A DNA stretch of 64,000 nucleotides from Lelliottia sp. JS-SCA-14 (lineage in GTDB: Bacteria; Pseudomonadota; Gammaproteobacteria; Enterobacterales; Enterobacteriaceae). Positions 45,532 through 56,957 of this stretch are shown here, piece by piece (positions within the stretch are counted from its first letter, which is position 1; every line of letters begins with the position of its first letter). The stretch is taken from positions 3,658,001 through 3,722,000 of the forward strand of contig NZ_CP141606.1 of NCBI RefSeq assembly GCF_035593345.1, written 5' to 3'. The position numbers and the translations under genes were made by a program. Below the pieces are notes generated by a model, which saw only the letters and a list, made by a program, of their open reading frames with translations, was not told the origin of the DNA and searched no databases.

Positions 45532-45981
45532 ATGTTCTCACCGCAGTCTCGCCTGCGCCATGCAGTTGCAGACACTTTCGCGATGGTTGTCTACTGTTCC
45601 GTAGTGAACATGCTGATCGAGATATTCCTCTCCGGAATGTCTTTTGAGCAGTCCCTTTCTTCCAGACTGGTGGCGATCCCGGTTAACATTCTTATTGCAT
45701 GGCCGTACGGTTTTTACCGCGATGCGGTGATGCGCGTGGCGCGCCGTTTTAGCCCGTCTGGCTGGATGAAAAACCTGGCGGACGTGCTGGCGTATGTCAC
45801 CTTCCAGTCCCCGGTGTATGTGGCGATTTTGCTGACCGTTGGCGCAGACTGGCATCAGATTGCCGCTGCCGTCAGCTCGAATATTGTGGTGTCGATGTTG
45901 ATGGGTGCCGTCTACGGCTACTTCCTCGACTACTGCCGCCGCCTGTTTAAAGTCAGCCAGTATCATCAGTCTCAGGCGTAA
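45532..45981 (+). CDS. alaE: L-alanine exporter AlaE
   Basis: 149 residues, four membrane helices ([72 protein letters not shown]). Nearly identical in order to E. coli AlaE, which exports L-alanine. The ATG at 45532 follows AAGGAG. Single-gene unit. Confidence 0.95.
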   Translation: MFSPQSRLRHAVADTFAMVVYCSVVNMLIEIFLSGMSFEQSLSSRLVAIPVNILIAWPYGFYRDAVMRVARRFSPSGWMKNLADVLAYVTFQSPVYVAILLTVGADWHQIAAAVSSNIVVSMLMGAVYGYFLDYCRRLFKVSQYHQSQA

Positions 45982-46013
45982 CGTGCTGCGACTGGCCGCT
46001 GCCAGTCGCGTGT

Positions 46014-46358
46014 TTACTGCGGTTCGCCAAACAAACCTGTCAGAAATCTCTCCAGCGCCATGCGGGAGCTAAAACCATGCGGAATGCCGTAATGCTGGTG
46101 CCGTTCTCCGGCTAAATAGAGCGGAAATTCCTGATAGTGATCGCAAGTTTTGATATCCGTGGCCGGCTCAGCAAACGACAAACTGCGGTCTTTCAGCGTG
46201 GGGTGAATAATCAGCGCAGTGCGTCCCATTCGGGCTTCACGGTTAACGTAAACATAATTATCGCCGCGGCGATATCCGTATGTTTTCTGTGTCACTGCAT
46301 CCATGATGAAACCCGCTTTTTCAAGAACGCGCGCCACCTCATCGGGTCGTAAATACAT
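46014..46358 (-). CDS. ygaC: YgaC (DUF2002) protein
   Basis: 114 residues starting [20 protein letters not shown] and containing [20 protein letters not shown], as in E. coli YgaC. Small cytosolic protein, reported as Fur-controlled in E. coli; no biochemical role known. Converges on alaE. Confidence 0.93.
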   Translation of the reverse strand: MYLRPDEVARVLEKAGFIMDAVTQKTYGYRRGDNYVYVNREARMGRTALIIHPTLKDRSLSFAEPATDIKTCDHYQEFPLYLAGERHQHYGIPHGFSSRMALERFLTGLFGEPQ

Positions 46359-46518
46359 ATTTTATCCTCGTTATCTTTTCCTGCGGGCCAACCTTACAAT
46401 ATTCAGCATTAGCAACGCTTTCAGATAAATCCATAAAGGCTCCGATAAGTCGTGACTCGCTTCAGATATTAAAAACCTGGACTAAACTGTGTGTGAACGC
46501 AAAATTATGGAGGATCGT

Positions 46519-46845
46519 ATGTTTAACAGACCGAACCGAAACGATATTAATGACGACGCTCAGGATATTCGTAACGATGTCAGCCAATTAGCAGACACAC
46601 TGGAAGATGTTTTGAAATCCTGGGGCTCTGATGCGAAGGACGAGGCGGATGTCGCCAGGCGTAAGGCTCAGTCTCTGCTGCGTGAAACCCGCGCCCGGAT
46701 GCATGGCCGCTCGCGCACCACGCAGGCCGCCTGCGATGCCATTGGCTGTGCCAATACGTTCATTCGCGAAAAACCGCTGTATGCCGTGGGGACCGTCGCC
46801 GCGGTGGGGATTTTTATCGGTGCGTTACTGACGCTGCGTAAATAG
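46519..46845 (+). CDS. ygaM: YgaM (DUF883, ElaB/YqjD family)
   Basis: 108 residues. I use the ATG at 46519, ten codons into the open frame, because GGAGG stands 7 bp before it and the product then begins MFNRPNRNDIND as in E. coli. DUF883: a long amphipathic helix (about 10–75) and a C-terminal membrane helix with GAxxG (AVGTVAAVGIFIGALL). ElaB/YqjD relatives tether inactive ribosomes to the inner membrane in stationary phase. Confidence 0.92.
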   Translation: MFNRPNRNDINDDAQDIRNDVSQLADTLEDVLKSWGSDAKDEADVARRKAQSLLRETRARMHGRSRTTQAACDAIGCANTFIREKPLYAVGTVAAVGIFIGALLTLRK

Positions 46846-46984
46846 TCCTTAAAGCGTGATTCGTTGACCCTCGTTCGCTCCGGCGTTCGGGGGTTTTTAT
46901 TTTTCGCTCAAAAAAAGCACCGCAAACCGCGTACAGCCTGCCCCTCCTCGCTGCGTTCATCATCGAGGCTAAATCAATCGTTAA

Positions 46985-47031
46985 ATCCCATATCTTGTAT
47001 GGTTGAAACTTACATCAACTACATCTAGTAT
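46985..47031. promoter_or_regulatory. Pair of NrdR boxes upstream of nrdHIEF
   Basis: ATCCCATATCTTGTAT (46985–47000) and CAACTACATCTAGTAT (47016–47031) each match the 16-bp NrdR consensus ACACWATATATWGTGT at 11 positions and start exactly 31 bp (three turns) apart, the usual NrdR arrangement. NrdR would repress the operon when dATP is high. Position, 75 bp before nrdH, fits. Confidence 0.65.
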
Positions 47032-47105
47032 TCCTTTTGACAAGACACACACAACCTGACGCGTTCATTCGCGCCGCTCCCTCATTCTAAATGGAAATAC
47101 GAATC

Positions 47106-47345
47106 ATGAGCATTACTATTTACACTCGTAACGACTGTGTTCAGTGCCACGCCACCAAACGTGCAATGGAAAGCCGCGGCGTCGAGTTTGAGATGGTGAA
47201 TGTGGACTTACAGCCCGATGCGGCAGATACCCTGCGCGCACAAGGATTTCGTCAGCTTCCGGTGGTGATCGCCGGGGAAACCAGCTGGTCAGGCTTTCGC
47301 CCGGACATGATTAACCGCCTGCAAACTCAGGCCGCCAGCGCATGA
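47106..47345 (+). CDS. nrdH: NrdH glutaredoxin-like electron donor
   Basis: 79 residues beginning [20 protein letters not shown], with redox motif CVQC at residues 11–14 and the thioredoxin-reductase-binding WSGFRPD motif near the end. It supplies electrons to class Ib ribonucleotide reductase. First gene of nrdHIEF; overlaps nrdI by 4 bp (ATGA). Confidence 0.96.
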   Translation: MSITIYTRNDCVQCHATKRAMESRGVEFEMVNVDLQPDAADTLRAQGFRQLPVVIAGETSWSGFRPDMINRLQTQAASA

Positions 47346-47752
47346 GTCTGATCGTCTACTTCTCCAGCAGCTCGGAAAACACGCTGCGCTTTATTGAGCG
47401 CGTCGGGCTGCCCGCGGTGCGTATTCCGCTTAACGAGCGCGAGCGGATTCAGGTAGACGAACCTTACATTCTGGTGGTCCCCAGCTACGGCGGCGGTGGA
47501 ACGGCGGGCGCGGTGCCCCGCCAGGCGATCCGCTTTCTGAACGATCCCCATAACCGGGCGCTGATTCGCGGTGTGATCGCGGCAGGTAATCGCAACTTTG
47601 GCGATGCTTTCTGTCGCGCCGGGGATGTTATCTCGCAAAAGTGCGGCGTGCCGTATCTCTATCGTTTTGAACTGATGGGGACACAGCAGGACGTAGAGAA
47701 CGTGCGTAAAGGAGTGAATGAATTTTGGCAACGACAACCGCAGAACGCGTAA
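47342..47752 (+). CDS. nrdI: NrdI flavodoxin-like protein
   Basis: 136 residues, same length as in E. coli. Flavodoxin-like FMN-binding loop [17 protein letters not shown] (about 5–21) and [15 protein letters not shown] (about 49–63). NrdI supplies the oxidant that assembles the Mn(III)2–tyrosyl radical cofactor of NrdF. Overlaps nrdE by 28 bp. Confidence 0.96.
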   Translation: MSLIVYFSSSSENTLRFIERVGLPAVRIPLNERERIQVDEPYILVVPSYGGGGTAGAVPRQAIRFLNDPHNRALIRGVIAAGNRNFGDAFCRAGDVISQKCGVPYLYRFELMGTQQDVENVRKGVNEFWQRQPQNA

Positions 47753-49869
47753 TGCAGGGATCGACGGATTACCATGCCCTGAACGCCATGCTGAACCTCT
47801 ACGATCGTGAGGGGCATATTCAGTTTGGCAAAGACCACGAGGCGGTCGACGCCTTTTTCGCCGCCCACGTTCGGCCAAACACAGTGCCGTTTGCCAGCCA
47901 GCAGGCGCGGCTCGACTACCTGGTCAACGAGGGTTATTACGAAGAACGCGTGCTGACGCGCTACGACCGCGCTTTCGTGGTGAGCCTGTTTGAACGCGCC
48001 CACACCAGCGGTTTTCGTTTTCAGACTTTCCTCGGGGCCTGGAAGTATTACACCAGCTACACGCTCAAAACCTTCGACGGCAAACGCTATCTGGAAAGTT
48101 TTGAAGACCGCGTCTGCATGGTCGCCCTAACCCTCGCCCAGGGCGACGAAGCGCTGGCGCAGCAGCTGACGGATGAGATCCTCTCCGGGCGTTTCCAGCC
48201 TGCGACACCGACGTTCCTCAACTGTGGCAAAGCCCAGCGCGGCGAGCTGGTCTCCTGCTTCCTGCTGCGCATCGAAGACAATATGGAGTCGATTGGCCGC
48301 GCGGTGAACTCGGCGCTGCAGCTCTCCAAGCGCGGCGGCGGCGTGGCGTTTTTGCTGTCGAACCTGCGGGAATCCGGCGCGCCGATCAAGCGCATTGAGA
48401 ACCAGTCTTCGGGCGTGATCCCGGTGATGAAAATGCTGGAAGATGCGTTTTCCTACGCTAACCAGCTGGGGGCGCGTCAGGGCGCGGGCGCGGTCTATCT
48501 CCACGCCCATCACCCGGACATCCTGCGTTTTCTTGATACCAAGCGCGAAAACGCCGACGAAAAAATCCGCATCAAAACTCTTTCGCTTGGCGTGGTGATC
48601 CCGGATATCACCTTCCAGCTGGCGAAAGAGAATGCCGGGATGGCCCTCTTCTCCCCGTACGATATCGAGCGCATCTACGGCAAGCCCTTCGGTGACGTGG
48701 CAATTAGCGAGCTGTACGACGAACTGGTCGCTGATGACCGCATTCGAAAAAAATACATCAACGCCCGCGACTTCTTCCAGACTCTGGCCGAGATCCAGTT
48801 TGAGTCCGGCTATCCGTACATCATGTATGAAGATACGGTGAACCGCGCCAACCCAATTGCCGGGCGCATCAACATGAGCAACCTGTGCTCGGAGATTTTG
48901 CAGGTTAACAGCGCGTCTACTTACGACGAGAACCTGGACTACGCCGAGACTGGCAAGGATATCTCCTGCAATCTCGGCTCGCTGAATATTGCCCACACCA
49001 TGGATTCGCCGGATTTTGGCCGTACCGTGGAGACCGCTATTCGCGGACTGACGGCGGTATCGGACATGAGCCACATCCGCAGCGTGCCGTCGATTGAAGT
49101 CGGGAATGCCGCGTCCCACGCCATCGGGCTGGGGCAGATGAACCTGCACGGCTATCTGGCGCGGGAAGGTATCGCCTACGGTAGCCCGGAGGGGCTGGAT
49201 TTCACCAACCTCTATTTCTACACCATCACCTGGCACGCCCTGCATACCTCGATGATGCTGGCCCGCGAGCGCAAACAGCGTTTCGCCGGATTCGAGCAAT
49301 CGCGCTACGCCAGCGGGGAGTATTTTAATCAGTATCTGGAAAGCGACTGGCAGCCGAAAACCGACAAAGTGCGCGCGCTGTTTGCCCGCGCCGGAGTCCA
49401 TCTCCCGACGCGTGAGATGTGGCAGCAGCTGCGCGCCGACGTGATGCAGTACGGCATCTACAACCAGAATCTGCAGGCGGTCCCGCCGACCGGATCGATT
49501 TCCTATATCAACCACGCGACGTCGAGCATTCATCCGATCGTCTCGAAAATTGAGATCCGCAAGGAAGGCAAAACCGGGCGCGTGTACTACCCCGCGCCGT
49601 TTATGACCAACGAGAATCTGGCGCTGTATCAGGATGCCTATGAGATCGGCCCGGAGAAGATTATTGATACCTACGCCGAGGCCACGCGCCATGTGGATCA
49701 GGGGTTGTCCCTGACGCTGTTCTTCCCTGATACCGCCACCACGCGGGATATCAACCGAGCGCAGATCTACGCCTGGAAAAAAGGGATCAAAACCCTGTAC
49801 TACATTCGCCTGCGTCAGCTTGCGCTGGAAGGCACCGAAATTGAAGGCTGCGTGTCCTGCGCGCTGTAA
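47725..49869 (+). CDS. nrdE: Class Ib ribonucleotide reductase alpha subunit NrdE
   Basis: 714 residues, as in E. coli. Starts at TTG ([11 protein letters not shown]) inside the end of nrdI, with AAAGGAG 11 bp before. Active-site regions NLCSEILQ and [12 protein letters not shown], NYxNP-type [16 protein letters not shown], and the C-terminal redox pair in EGCVSCAL. Reduces ribonucleoside diphosphates, used under oxidative stress or iron limitation. Confidence 0.97.
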   Translation: MATTTAERVMQGSTDYHALNAMLNLYDREGHIQFGKDHEAVDAFFAAHVRPNTVPFASQQARLDYLVNEGYYEERVLTRYDRAFVVSLFERAHTSGFRFQTFLGAWKYYTSYTLKTFDGKRYLESFEDRVCMVALTLAQGDEALAQQLTDEILSGRFQPATPTFLNCGKAQRGELVSCFLLRIEDNMESIGRAVNSALQLSKRGGGVAFLLSNLRESGAPIKRIENQSSGVIPVMKMLEDAFSYANQLGARQGAGAVYLHAHHPDILRFLDTKRENADEKIRIKTLSLGVVIPDITFQLAKENAGMALFSPYDIERIYGKPFGDVAISELYDELVADDRIRKKYINARDFFQTLAEIQFESGYPYIMYEDTVNRANPIAGRINMSNLCSEILQVNSASTYDENLDYAETGKDISCNLGSLNIAHTMDSPDFGRTVETAIRGLTAVSDMSHIRSVPSIEVGNAASHAIGLGQMNLHGYLAREGIAYGSPEGLDFTNLYFYTITWHALHTSMMLARERKQRFAGFEQSRYASGEYFNQYLESDWQPKTDKVRALFARAGVHLPTREMWQQLRADVMQYGIYNQNLQAVPPTGSISYINHATSSIHPIVSKIEIRKEGKTGRVYYPAPFMTNENLALYQDAYEIGPEKIIDTYAEATRHVDQGLSLTLFFPDTATTRDINRAQIYAWKKGIKTLYYIRLRQLALEGTEIEGCVSCAL

Positions 49870-50838
<969 letters not shown>

Positions 50839-50849
50839 CGCGGCGTTGT

Positions 50850-50934
50850 CCCCTCACCCTAACCCTCTCCCCAAAGGGGAGAGGGGATCGCTCGGTGCGG
50901 TCTTTTCTCCCTCGCCCCTTTGGGGAGAGGGGAA
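50850..50934. repeat. CCCTCACCC-type intergenic inverted repeat, copy 2
   Basis: CCCCTCACCCTAACCCTCTC and CCCCAAAGGGGAGAGGGG on the left, with CCTTTGGGGAGAGGGG closing on the right, just after the nrdF stop. Same family as 37271–37347. Confidence 0.8.
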
Positions 50935-51164
50935 AATAACGAATCTGAATTTAATATAAATTCCACTTCCTCCCCCACAAATATCCCCCATCATCTATAC
51001 TGTAATTCCAGCGTCATATTCTCCTGAATTATTCCGATTCAGAAGAAATTCCCCGACCGCGCGGCAAAAATCTCAGAAAAATTCAACACCCGCTCAGCCC
51101 TTTCCTCATGGGAAATTCAGCCGTTTCGCTAACGGCAAAATTCGTGCCATAAGCGGCGCAAGGG

Positions 51165-51192
51165 TTGTCTCAGATTCTCAGTATGTTAGGGT
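51165..51192 (+). promoter_or_regulatory. proU P2-type promoter
   Basis: TTGTCT (−35), 16 bp, TAGGGT (−10). The flanking CAGATTCTCAGTATGTTAGG is the conserved sequence around the osmoregulated sigma-70 promoter of proU in E. coli (there TTGCCT). The leader to proV is about 60 nt. H-NS/StpA silencing of proU through the downstream element is established in E. coli. Confidence 0.75.
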
Positions 51193-51260
51193 ATGGCCAG
51201 TTCATTATTTTTAATGGTATTCATATCGACGCAATCAAATAACGGGAATATTTCTATTGC

Positions 51261-52463
51261 ATGGCAATTAAATTAGAAGTTAAAAATCTATATAAAGTAT
51301 TTGGCGAGCATCCGCAGCGCGCGTTCAAATATATTGAAAAAGGACTTTCAAAAGAACAAATCCTGGAGAAAACAGGATTATCCCTTGGCGTTAAAGACGC
51401 CAGTCTGGCAATTGAAGAAGGCGAGATTTTCGTCATCATGGGATTATCCGGTTCGGGTAAATCGACCATGGTTCGCCTTCTCAATCGCCTGATTGAACCC
51501 ACCCGCGGACAGGTGCTGATTGATGGCGAAGACATCGCCAAAATATCTGACGCCGAGCTTCGTGAGGTGCGCAGGAAAAAGATAGCGATGGTCTTTCAGT
51601 CATTCGCGCTAATGCCACATATGACGGTACTGGATAATACCGCTTTCGGTATGGAATTAGCGGGAATCCCTGCGGCGATTCGTCAGGAAAAAGCGCTGGA
51701 TGCATTACGTCAGGTGGGGCTGGAAAATTATGCCCACGGCTATCCGGATGAACTTTCTGGCGGGATGCGCCAGCGCGTCGGTTTAGCCCGCGCATTAGCC
51801 ATCAATCCCGATATTTTATTAATGGATGAAGCCTTCTCGGCGCTCGATCCATTAATTCGTACCGAGATGCAGGATGAGCTGGTAAAACTGCAGGCAAAAC
51901 ATCAGCGAACCGTGGTCTTTATTTCCCACGATCTCGATGAAGCGATGCGTATTGGCGATCGTATTGCCATTATGCAAAACGGCGAAGTGGTGCAGGTCGG
52001 TACACCGGATGAAATTCTGAATAATCCGGCCAATGATTATGTTCGTACCTTCTTCCGCGGCGTGGATATTAGCCAGGTGTTTAGCGCCAAGGATATTTCC
52101 CGACGTGCGCTGGACGGCATTATTCGTCGCACCCCAGGTTTTGGCCCGCGTTCGGCGCTCAAACTGTTGCAGGATGAAGACCGCGAATATGGCTATGTCA
52201 TTGAACGCGGGAATAAATTTGTGGGCATTGTCTCCATCGACTCTCTGAAAAAAGCGCTTAGCGAAAACCAGGGAATCGATGCGGCGTTACTCGACGCTCC
52301 GCTTGCCGTGGACGCGGAAACGCCGCTCAGCGAGTTGCTCTCTCACGTCGGCCAGGCACCCTGCGCGGTTCCGGTTGTCGGGGAAGAACAACAATACGTC
52401 GGCATCATTTCAAAACGCATGTTGCTGCAGGCTTTAGATCGCGAGGGGGCAAACAATGGCTGA
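51261..52463 (+). CDS. proV: Glycine betaine/proline ABC transporter ATPase ProV
   Basis: 400 residues. Walker [10 protein letters not shown] at 61–69, signature LSGGMRQR (about 170), Walker [13 protein letters not shown] (about 190), and two C-terminal CBS domains (about 280–400) that sense ionic strength in this family. Energises uptake of osmoprotectants. Overlaps proW by 8 bp. Confidence 0.97.
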   Translation: MAIKLEVKNLYKVFGEHPQRAFKYIEKGLSKEQILEKTGLSLGVKDASLAIEEGEIFVIMGLSGSGKSTMVRLLNRLIEPTRGQVLIDGEDIAKISDAELREVRRKKIAMVFQSFALMPHMTVLDNTAFGMELAGIPAAIRQEKALDALRQVGLENYAHGYPDELSGGMRQRVGLARALAINPDILLMDEAFSALDPLIRTEMQDELVKLQAKHQRTVVFISHDLDEAMRIGDRIAIMQNGEVVQVGTPDEILNNPANDYVRTFFRGVDISQVFSAKDISRRALDGIIRRTPGFGPRSALKLLQDEDREYGYVIERGNKFVGIVSIDSLKKALSENQGIDAALLDAPLAVDAETPLSELLSHVGQAPCAVPVVGEEQQYVGIISKRMLLQALDREGANNG

Positions 52464-53523
52464 TCAATCAAACCCGTGGGGAACCACAGAAGCGGCGGAT
52501 AGCGCCGCACAATCGGCAGATGCGTGGGGCACTTCCGCACCTGCGCCCGCTGACGGCGGCGGTACGGCAGACTGGCTCACCAGCGCGCCCGCTCCGGCAC
52601 CGGAACATTTCAATATCATGGACCCGTTCCATAAAACCCTGATCCCGCTCGACAGCTGGGTGACCGAGGGCATCGACTGGGTGGTGACCCACTTCCGTCC
52701 GGTGTTCCAGGGCATTCGTGTCCCGGTGGATTACATCCTGAACGGCTTCCAGCAGATGATGCTCGGCATGCCCGCGCCTGTCGCTATCGCCCTGTTCGCC
52801 CTGATTGCGTGGCAGTTCGGCAGCGCAGGGATGGGTATCGCCACGCTGATTTCACTGATTGTGATTGGCGCGATCGGTGCCTGGTCTCAGGCCATGATCA
52901 CTCTGGCGCTGGTCCTCACCGCCCTGCTGTTCTGCGTGGTGATCGGCCTGCCGATGGGGATCTGGCTGGCGCGCAGTCCGAGGGCGGCGAAAATTATTCG
53001 TCCGTTACTGGATGCGATGCAGACCACACCGGCGTTTGTCTATCTGGTGCCGATTGTCATGCTGTTCGGGATCGGGAACGTGCCGGGTGTGGTCGTGACC
53101 ATTATCTTCGCCCTGCCGCCGATCATCCGTCTGACCATTCTGGGGATTAACCAGGTGCCGGCCGATCTGATCGAAGCCTCGCGCTCGTTCGGTGCCAGCC
53201 CGCGCCAGATGCTGTTCAAAGTGCAGCTCCCGCTCGCGATGCCGACCATTATGGCGGGTGTGAACCAGACGCTGATGCTCGCCCTGTCGATGGTGGTGAT
53301 CGCCTCGATGATCGCCGTGGGTGGACTCGGTCAGATGGTTCTGCGCGGGATCGGTCGTCTCGATATGGGGCTGGCCACCGTGGGCGGCGTCGGGATCGTG
53401 ATCCTCGCCATTATTCTTGACCGCCTGACTCAGGCTGTCGGTCGTGACTCACGCAGTCGCGGCAACCGCCGCTGGTACAGCACCGGCCCGGTCGGGTTGT
53501 TAACCCGTCCATTCATTAAATAA
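52456..53523 (+). CDS. proW: Glycine betaine/proline ABC permease ProW
   Basis: 355 residues with a long soluble N-terminus (about 1–95, Ala/Pro-rich) characteristic of ProW, then about seven membrane helices and the EAA loop ([20 protein letters not shown]). Inner-membrane channel of ProU. Confidence 0.97.
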   Translation: MADQSNPWGTTEAADSAAQSADAWGTSAPAPADGGGTADWLTSAPAPAPEHFNIMDPFHKTLIPLDSWVTEGIDWVVTHFRPVFQGIRVPVDYILNGFQQMMLGMPAPVAIALFALIAWQFGSAGMGIATLISLIVIGAIGAWSQAMITLALVLTALLFCVVIGLPMGIWLARSPRAAKIIRPLLDAMQTTPAFVYLVPIVMLFGIGNVPGVVVTIIFALPPIIRLTILGINQVPADLIEASRSFGASPRQMLFKVQLPLAMPTIMAGVNQTLMLALSMVVIASMIAVGGLGQMVLRGIGRLDMGLATVGGVGIVILAIILDRLTQAVGRDSRSRGNRRWYSTGPVGLLTRPFIK

Positions 53524-53532
53524 GGAACAACG

Positions 53533-54528
53533 ATGCGACATAACATCCTTTTTGCCACAGCGTTTGCCACCCTTGTCTCCACCAGCGCATTCGCCGCTGA
53601 TCTGCCGGGCAAAGGCATGACCGTTCAACCGGTTCAGAGCACTATTTCGGAAGAGTCCTTCCAGACCCTTCTCGTCAGCCGCGCGCTGGAGAAGCTGGGC
53701 TACACGGTGAATAAGCCGAGCGAAGTGGATTACAACGTGGGTTACACCTCGATTGCCTCTGGCGATGCCACCTTTACCGCCGTGAACTGGCAGCCTCTGC
53801 ATGATGATATGTATGCCGCAGCGGGCGGGAGTAAGAAGTTTTACCGCGAAGGCACCTTCGTGACCGGTGCGGCGCAGGGTTATTTGGTCGACAAAAAAAC
53901 CGCCGATAAATATCACATCACCAACGTTGAGCAGTTGAAAGATCCGAAGATCGCCAAACTGTTCGACACCAACGGTGACGGCAAAGCCGACATGATGGGC
54001 TGTTCGCCGGGCTGGGGCTGTGAAGCGGTGATTAATCACCAGAACAAAGCCTTCGATCTGGAGAAGACCGTCGACGTCAGCCACGGGAACTACTCCGCAA
54101 TGATGGCCGATACCATCGCCCGCTTTAAAGAAGGCAAACCGGTGATCTACTACACCTGGACGCCGTACTGGGTGAGCGACGTGCTGAAACCGGGTAAAGA
54201 TGTGGTCTGGCTGCAGGTGCCATTCTCGTCTCTGCCAGGCGAACAGAAGGACATCGATACCAAACTGCCGAACGGCATGAACTACGGGTTCCCGGTGAAC
54301 ACCATGCACATCGTCGCCAACAAAGCCTGGGCTGAGAAAAACCCGGCGGCAGCGAAACTGTTCTCGGTGATGAAACTGCCCCTGGCGGATATCAACGCGC
54401 AGAACGCGATGATGCACGAAGGCAAATCGTCTGAAGCGGATGTTCAGGGTCACGTTGACGGCTGGATCAAAGCCCACCAGCAGCAGTTCGACGGCTGGGT
54501 GAATGAGGCGCTGAGCGCGCAGAAGTAA
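53533..54528 (+). CDS. proX: Glycine betaine-binding periplasmic protein ProX
   Basis: 331 residues: signal peptide ([22 protein letters not shown]) and substrate-binding protein with the tryptophans of the betaine box in [19 protein letters not shown] and [11 protein letters not shown]. Delivers glycine betaine or proline betaine to ProVW. Confidence 0.97.
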   Translation: MRHNILFATAFATLVSTSAFAADLPGKGMTVQPVQSTISEESFQTLLVSRALEKLGYTVNKPSEVDYNVGYTSIASGDATFTAVNWQPLHDDMYAAAGGSKKFYREGTFVTGAAQGYLVDKKTADKYHITNVEQLKDPKIAKLFDTNGDGKADMMGCSPGWGCEAVINHQNKAFDLEKTVDVSHGNYSAMMADTIARFKEGKPVIYYTWTPYWVSDVLKPGKDVVWLQVPFSSLPGEQKDIDTKLPNGMNYGFPVNTMHIVANKAWAEKNPAAAKLFSVMKLPLADINAQNAMMHEGKSSEADVQGHVDGWIKAHQQQFDGWVNEALSAQK

Positions 54529-54533
54529 GGTTT

Positions 54534-54600
54534 TCCCCTCTTCCAAAGGGAGAGGGGGATTAGGTTCCCTCTCCCCGTGGGAGAGGGTTAGGGTGAGGGC
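54534..54600. repeat. CCCTCACCC-type intergenic inverted repeat, copy 3
   Basis: CCCCTCTTCCAAAGGGAGAGGG and CCTCTCCCCGTGGGAGAGGG then TTAGGGTGAGGGC, directly after proX; the left arm is worn compared with copy 1. May serve as 3'-end hairpin of proVWX. Confidence 0.75.
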
Positions 54601-54733
54601 ATCAGGCCGCACAATCTCACCCTCCCAACCCTAAACCGCACAAACCACCACGCAACAAATCCCCAACATTCACATTCATCCGTTATGATGGTTTCTGAAA
54701 AAATAATCACTTAACTTACGATTGTTGAACCCC

Positions 54734-55918
54734 ATGACAAAAACATCTCAAGGGCTTAGCCCGGCACTTATTCTGCTCATGTCCGTGGCAACCGGCCTGG
54801 CGGTGGCCAGTAACTACTATGCGCAGCCCCTGCTCGACACTATCGCCCGCGCCTTTTCTCTCTCGGCCAGTTCAGCCGGATTTATTGTCACCGCCGCCCA
54901 GCTTGGCTATGCCGCGGGGCTGCTGTTCCTCGTGCCGCTGGGCGATATGTTTGAACGCCGCAGATTAATCGTCTCGATGACGCTGCTGGCCGCAGGCGGG
55001 ATGTTGATCACCGCCTCCAGCCAGTCGCTGGGGATGATGATCCTCGGTACGGCCCTGACCGGGCTGTTCTCGGTGGTGGCGCAAATCCTCGTCCCGCTGG
55101 CCGCCACCCTCGCGGCTCCGGAAAAGCGCGGGAAAGTCGTTGGCACGATCATGAGCGGCCTGCTGCTGGGGATTTTGCTGGCGCGTACCGTGGCCGGGCT
55201 GCTGGCGAGTCTCGGCGGCTGGCGGACGGTCTACTGGGTCGCCAGCGTGTTAATGGTGGTGATGGCCTTTGCCCTGTGGCGCGGCCTACCAAAAGTGAAG
55301 CAGGAAAACCATCTCAACTATCCTCAGCTTCTCGGTTCGGTTTTCAGCCTGTTCACCCAGGATAAACTCCTGCGCACCCGCGCGCTGCTGGGCTGTTTCA
55401 CTTTTGCCAACTTCAGCATTTTGTGGACCTCGATGGCCTTCCTGCTGGCCTCACCGCCATTCAACTATTCCGAAGGGGTGATTGGCCTGTTCGGTCTTGC
55501 GGGTGCGGCCGGTGCGCTGGGGGCACGTCCTGCCGGGGGGCTGGCGGATAAAGGTAAATCCCATCTGACGACGTCTGCCGGGCTGGTCCTGCTGCTGCTC
55601 TCGTGGGCGGCAATCTGGTACGGGCATATCTCGGTGCTGTCGCTGATTGTCGGAATTCTGGTTCTCGACCTGACGGTTCAGGGCGTGCATATCACCAACC
55701 AGACGGTGATCTACCGGGTGAAACCTGAGGCGCGTAACCGCCTGACCGCCGGTTACATGACCAGCTACTTTATTGGCGGTGCGGCGGGCTCGCTGATTTC
55801 AGCTTCCGCGTGGCAGCACGCGGGCTGGACGGGGGTTTGCGTGGTGGGTACGGTTGTCGCCGCCATCAACCTGCTCATCTGGTGGCGCGGATATCACCAG
55901 CAGGAAGCCATTATCTAA
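54734..55918 (+). CDS. ygaY: MFS transporter, intact YgaY homologue
   Basis: 394 residues from MTKTSQGLSPALILLMSVAT, with 12 hydrophobic segments and an MFS loop (PLGDMFERRRLIV near residue 70; ARPAGGLADKGKSH near 265). Position after proX matches ygaY, which is a pseudogene in E. coli K-12; here the frame is uninterrupted. The ribosome site is poor, so a TTG start 12 bp earlier is possible. Sugar/amino-acid efflux family; substrate unknown. Confidence 0.82.
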   Translation: MTKTSQGLSPALILLMSVATGLAVASNYYAQPLLDTIARAFSLSASSAGFIVTAAQLGYAAGLLFLVPLGDMFERRRLIVSMTLLAAGGMLITASSQSLGMMILGTALTGLFSVVAQILVPLAATLAAPEKRGKVVGTIMSGLLLGILLARTVAGLLASLGGWRTVYWVASVLMVVMAFALWRGLPKVKQENHLNYPQLLGSVFSLFTQDKLLRTRALLGCFTFANFSILWTSMAFLLASPPFNYSEGVIGLFGLAGAAGALGARPAGGLADKGKSHLTTSAGLVLLLLSWAAIWYGHISVLSLIVGILVLDLTVQGVHITNQTVIYRVKPEARNRLTAGYMTSYFIGGAAGSLISASAWQHAGWTGVCVVGTVVAAINLLIWWRGYHQQEAII

Positions 55919-56230
55919 GCTTTACATCGGTTTGGGGCGACTTAGGGTGTTAAGCAGCCCCACACTCTGTTAAGGTGAGCGTAATTATTTATCCCAGAAA
56001 TTTTACTGTGGGTGACATATTAGATTACCGCATGAAAAGTTTAGACCTGGTGGCTTCACCACTCCCCTGCAGATCGCTGACATCTCCATCCCGTTTGAAA
56101 CTTCATGCTGTTTCGCATCACCCGACCCCGTCTTTCATGGGCGTTTGCCCTTCCTTTTCTGTGCTTACCGGGTCACGGACTCACCCGGCACTTTCTGACA
56201 GTGATATCAGTTTGGCGGATATAACCGCAC
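55919..56230. other. Intergenic region where E. coli has ygaZH
   Basis: About 310 bp before the mprA promoter. No homologue of the ygaZ/ygaH exporter genes is present; the 101-codon frame at 55975–56280 runs through the mprA promoter and is not believable. Contains nothing else I recognise. Confidence 0.5.
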
Positions 56231-56269
56231 AAATAATTCATTTACATTATTTGTCACTGTCGTTACTAT
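56231..56269 (+). promoter_or_regulatory. mprA–emrAB promoter and candidate MprA operator
   Basis: TTTACA (56241–56246), 17 bp, TACTAT (56264–56269). A perfect inverted repeat AAATAAT–N8–ATTATTT (56231–56252) covers the −35 box, the expected place for autorepression by MprA (EmrR). The stretch from the −10 box to the start codon is conserved with E. coli as I recall it. Confidence 0.68.
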
Positions 56270-56299
56270 ATCGACTGTAATTAATGAGGTCATACCCAA

Positions 56300-56830
56300 A
56301 TGGATAGTTCGTTTACGCCCATTGAACAAATGCTTAAATTTCGCGCCAGTCGTTATGAGGACTTCCCTTATCAGGAGATCCTGTTAACCCGCCTGTGCAT
56401 GCACATGCAGGGTAAACTGCTGGATAACCGCAATAAGATGCTGAAAGCTCAAGGGATTAACGAGACGTTGTTTATGGCGTTGATTACCCTGGAGTCTCAG
56501 GAAGATCACAGCATTCAGCCTTCGGAGCTGAGCTGCGCGCTGGGTTCGTCCCGTACCAACGCGACCCGCATCGCCGATGAGCTGGAAAAACGCGGCTGGA
56601 TTGAGCGCCGTGAAAGCGACAACGACCGCCGTTGTCTGCATCTGCAATTGACCGACAAAGGTCACGAATTCCTGCGCGGGGTGCTTCCACCTCAGCACAA
56701 CTGTCTGCATCAACTTTGGTCTGCCCTGAGCACCACCGAACGCGATCAGCTCGAGCACATCACTCGCAAGCTTCTCACCCGTCTGGATCAGATGGATGAA
56801 GAAGGCGCCATTCTTGAGGCGCTGAGCTAA
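56300..56830 (+). CDS. mprA: MarR-family repressor MprA (EmrR)
   Basis: 176 residues matching E. coli MprA from [20 protein letters not shown]. MarR winged helix: [20 protein letters not shown] (about 73–93) and [19 protein letters not shown] wing. Represses emrRAB and microcin genes and is released by uncouplers and phenolic drugs. Followed by a hairpin before emrA. Confidence 0.97.
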   Translation: MDSSFTPIEQMLKFRASRYEDFPYQEILLTRLCMHMQGKLLDNRNKMLKAQGINETLFMALITLESQEDHSIQPSELSCALGSSRTNATRIADELEKRGWIERRESDNDRRCLHLQLTDKGHEFLRGVLPPQHNCLHQLWSALSTTERDQLEHITRKLLTRLDQMDEEGAILEALS

Positions 56831-56875
56831 CGCGACGACACGCTCAACCATCCAGATTTAATAAAAAAATTGATA

Positions 56876-56904
56876 GGCCAGCACGTCACACTGCTGGCCT
56901 TTCT
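56876..56904 (+). terminator. Hairpin between mprA and emrA
   Basis: GGCCAGCA / TGCTGGCC stem (8 bp, perfect) with a CGTCACAC loop followed by TTTCT. A partial terminator that could give more mprA than emrAB mRNA. Confidence 0.7.
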
Positions 56905-56957
56905 GACAACAGGTCGGCTCAGCCGATGTGAAAATAAGAAGATCGTGGAGAACTACA

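Noticed and set aside
55975..56280. 101-codon frame before mprA, considered as a ygaZ/ygaH remnant
   Set aside because: It crosses the mprA promoter and shows no membrane helices or similarity to AzlC/AzlD proteins.
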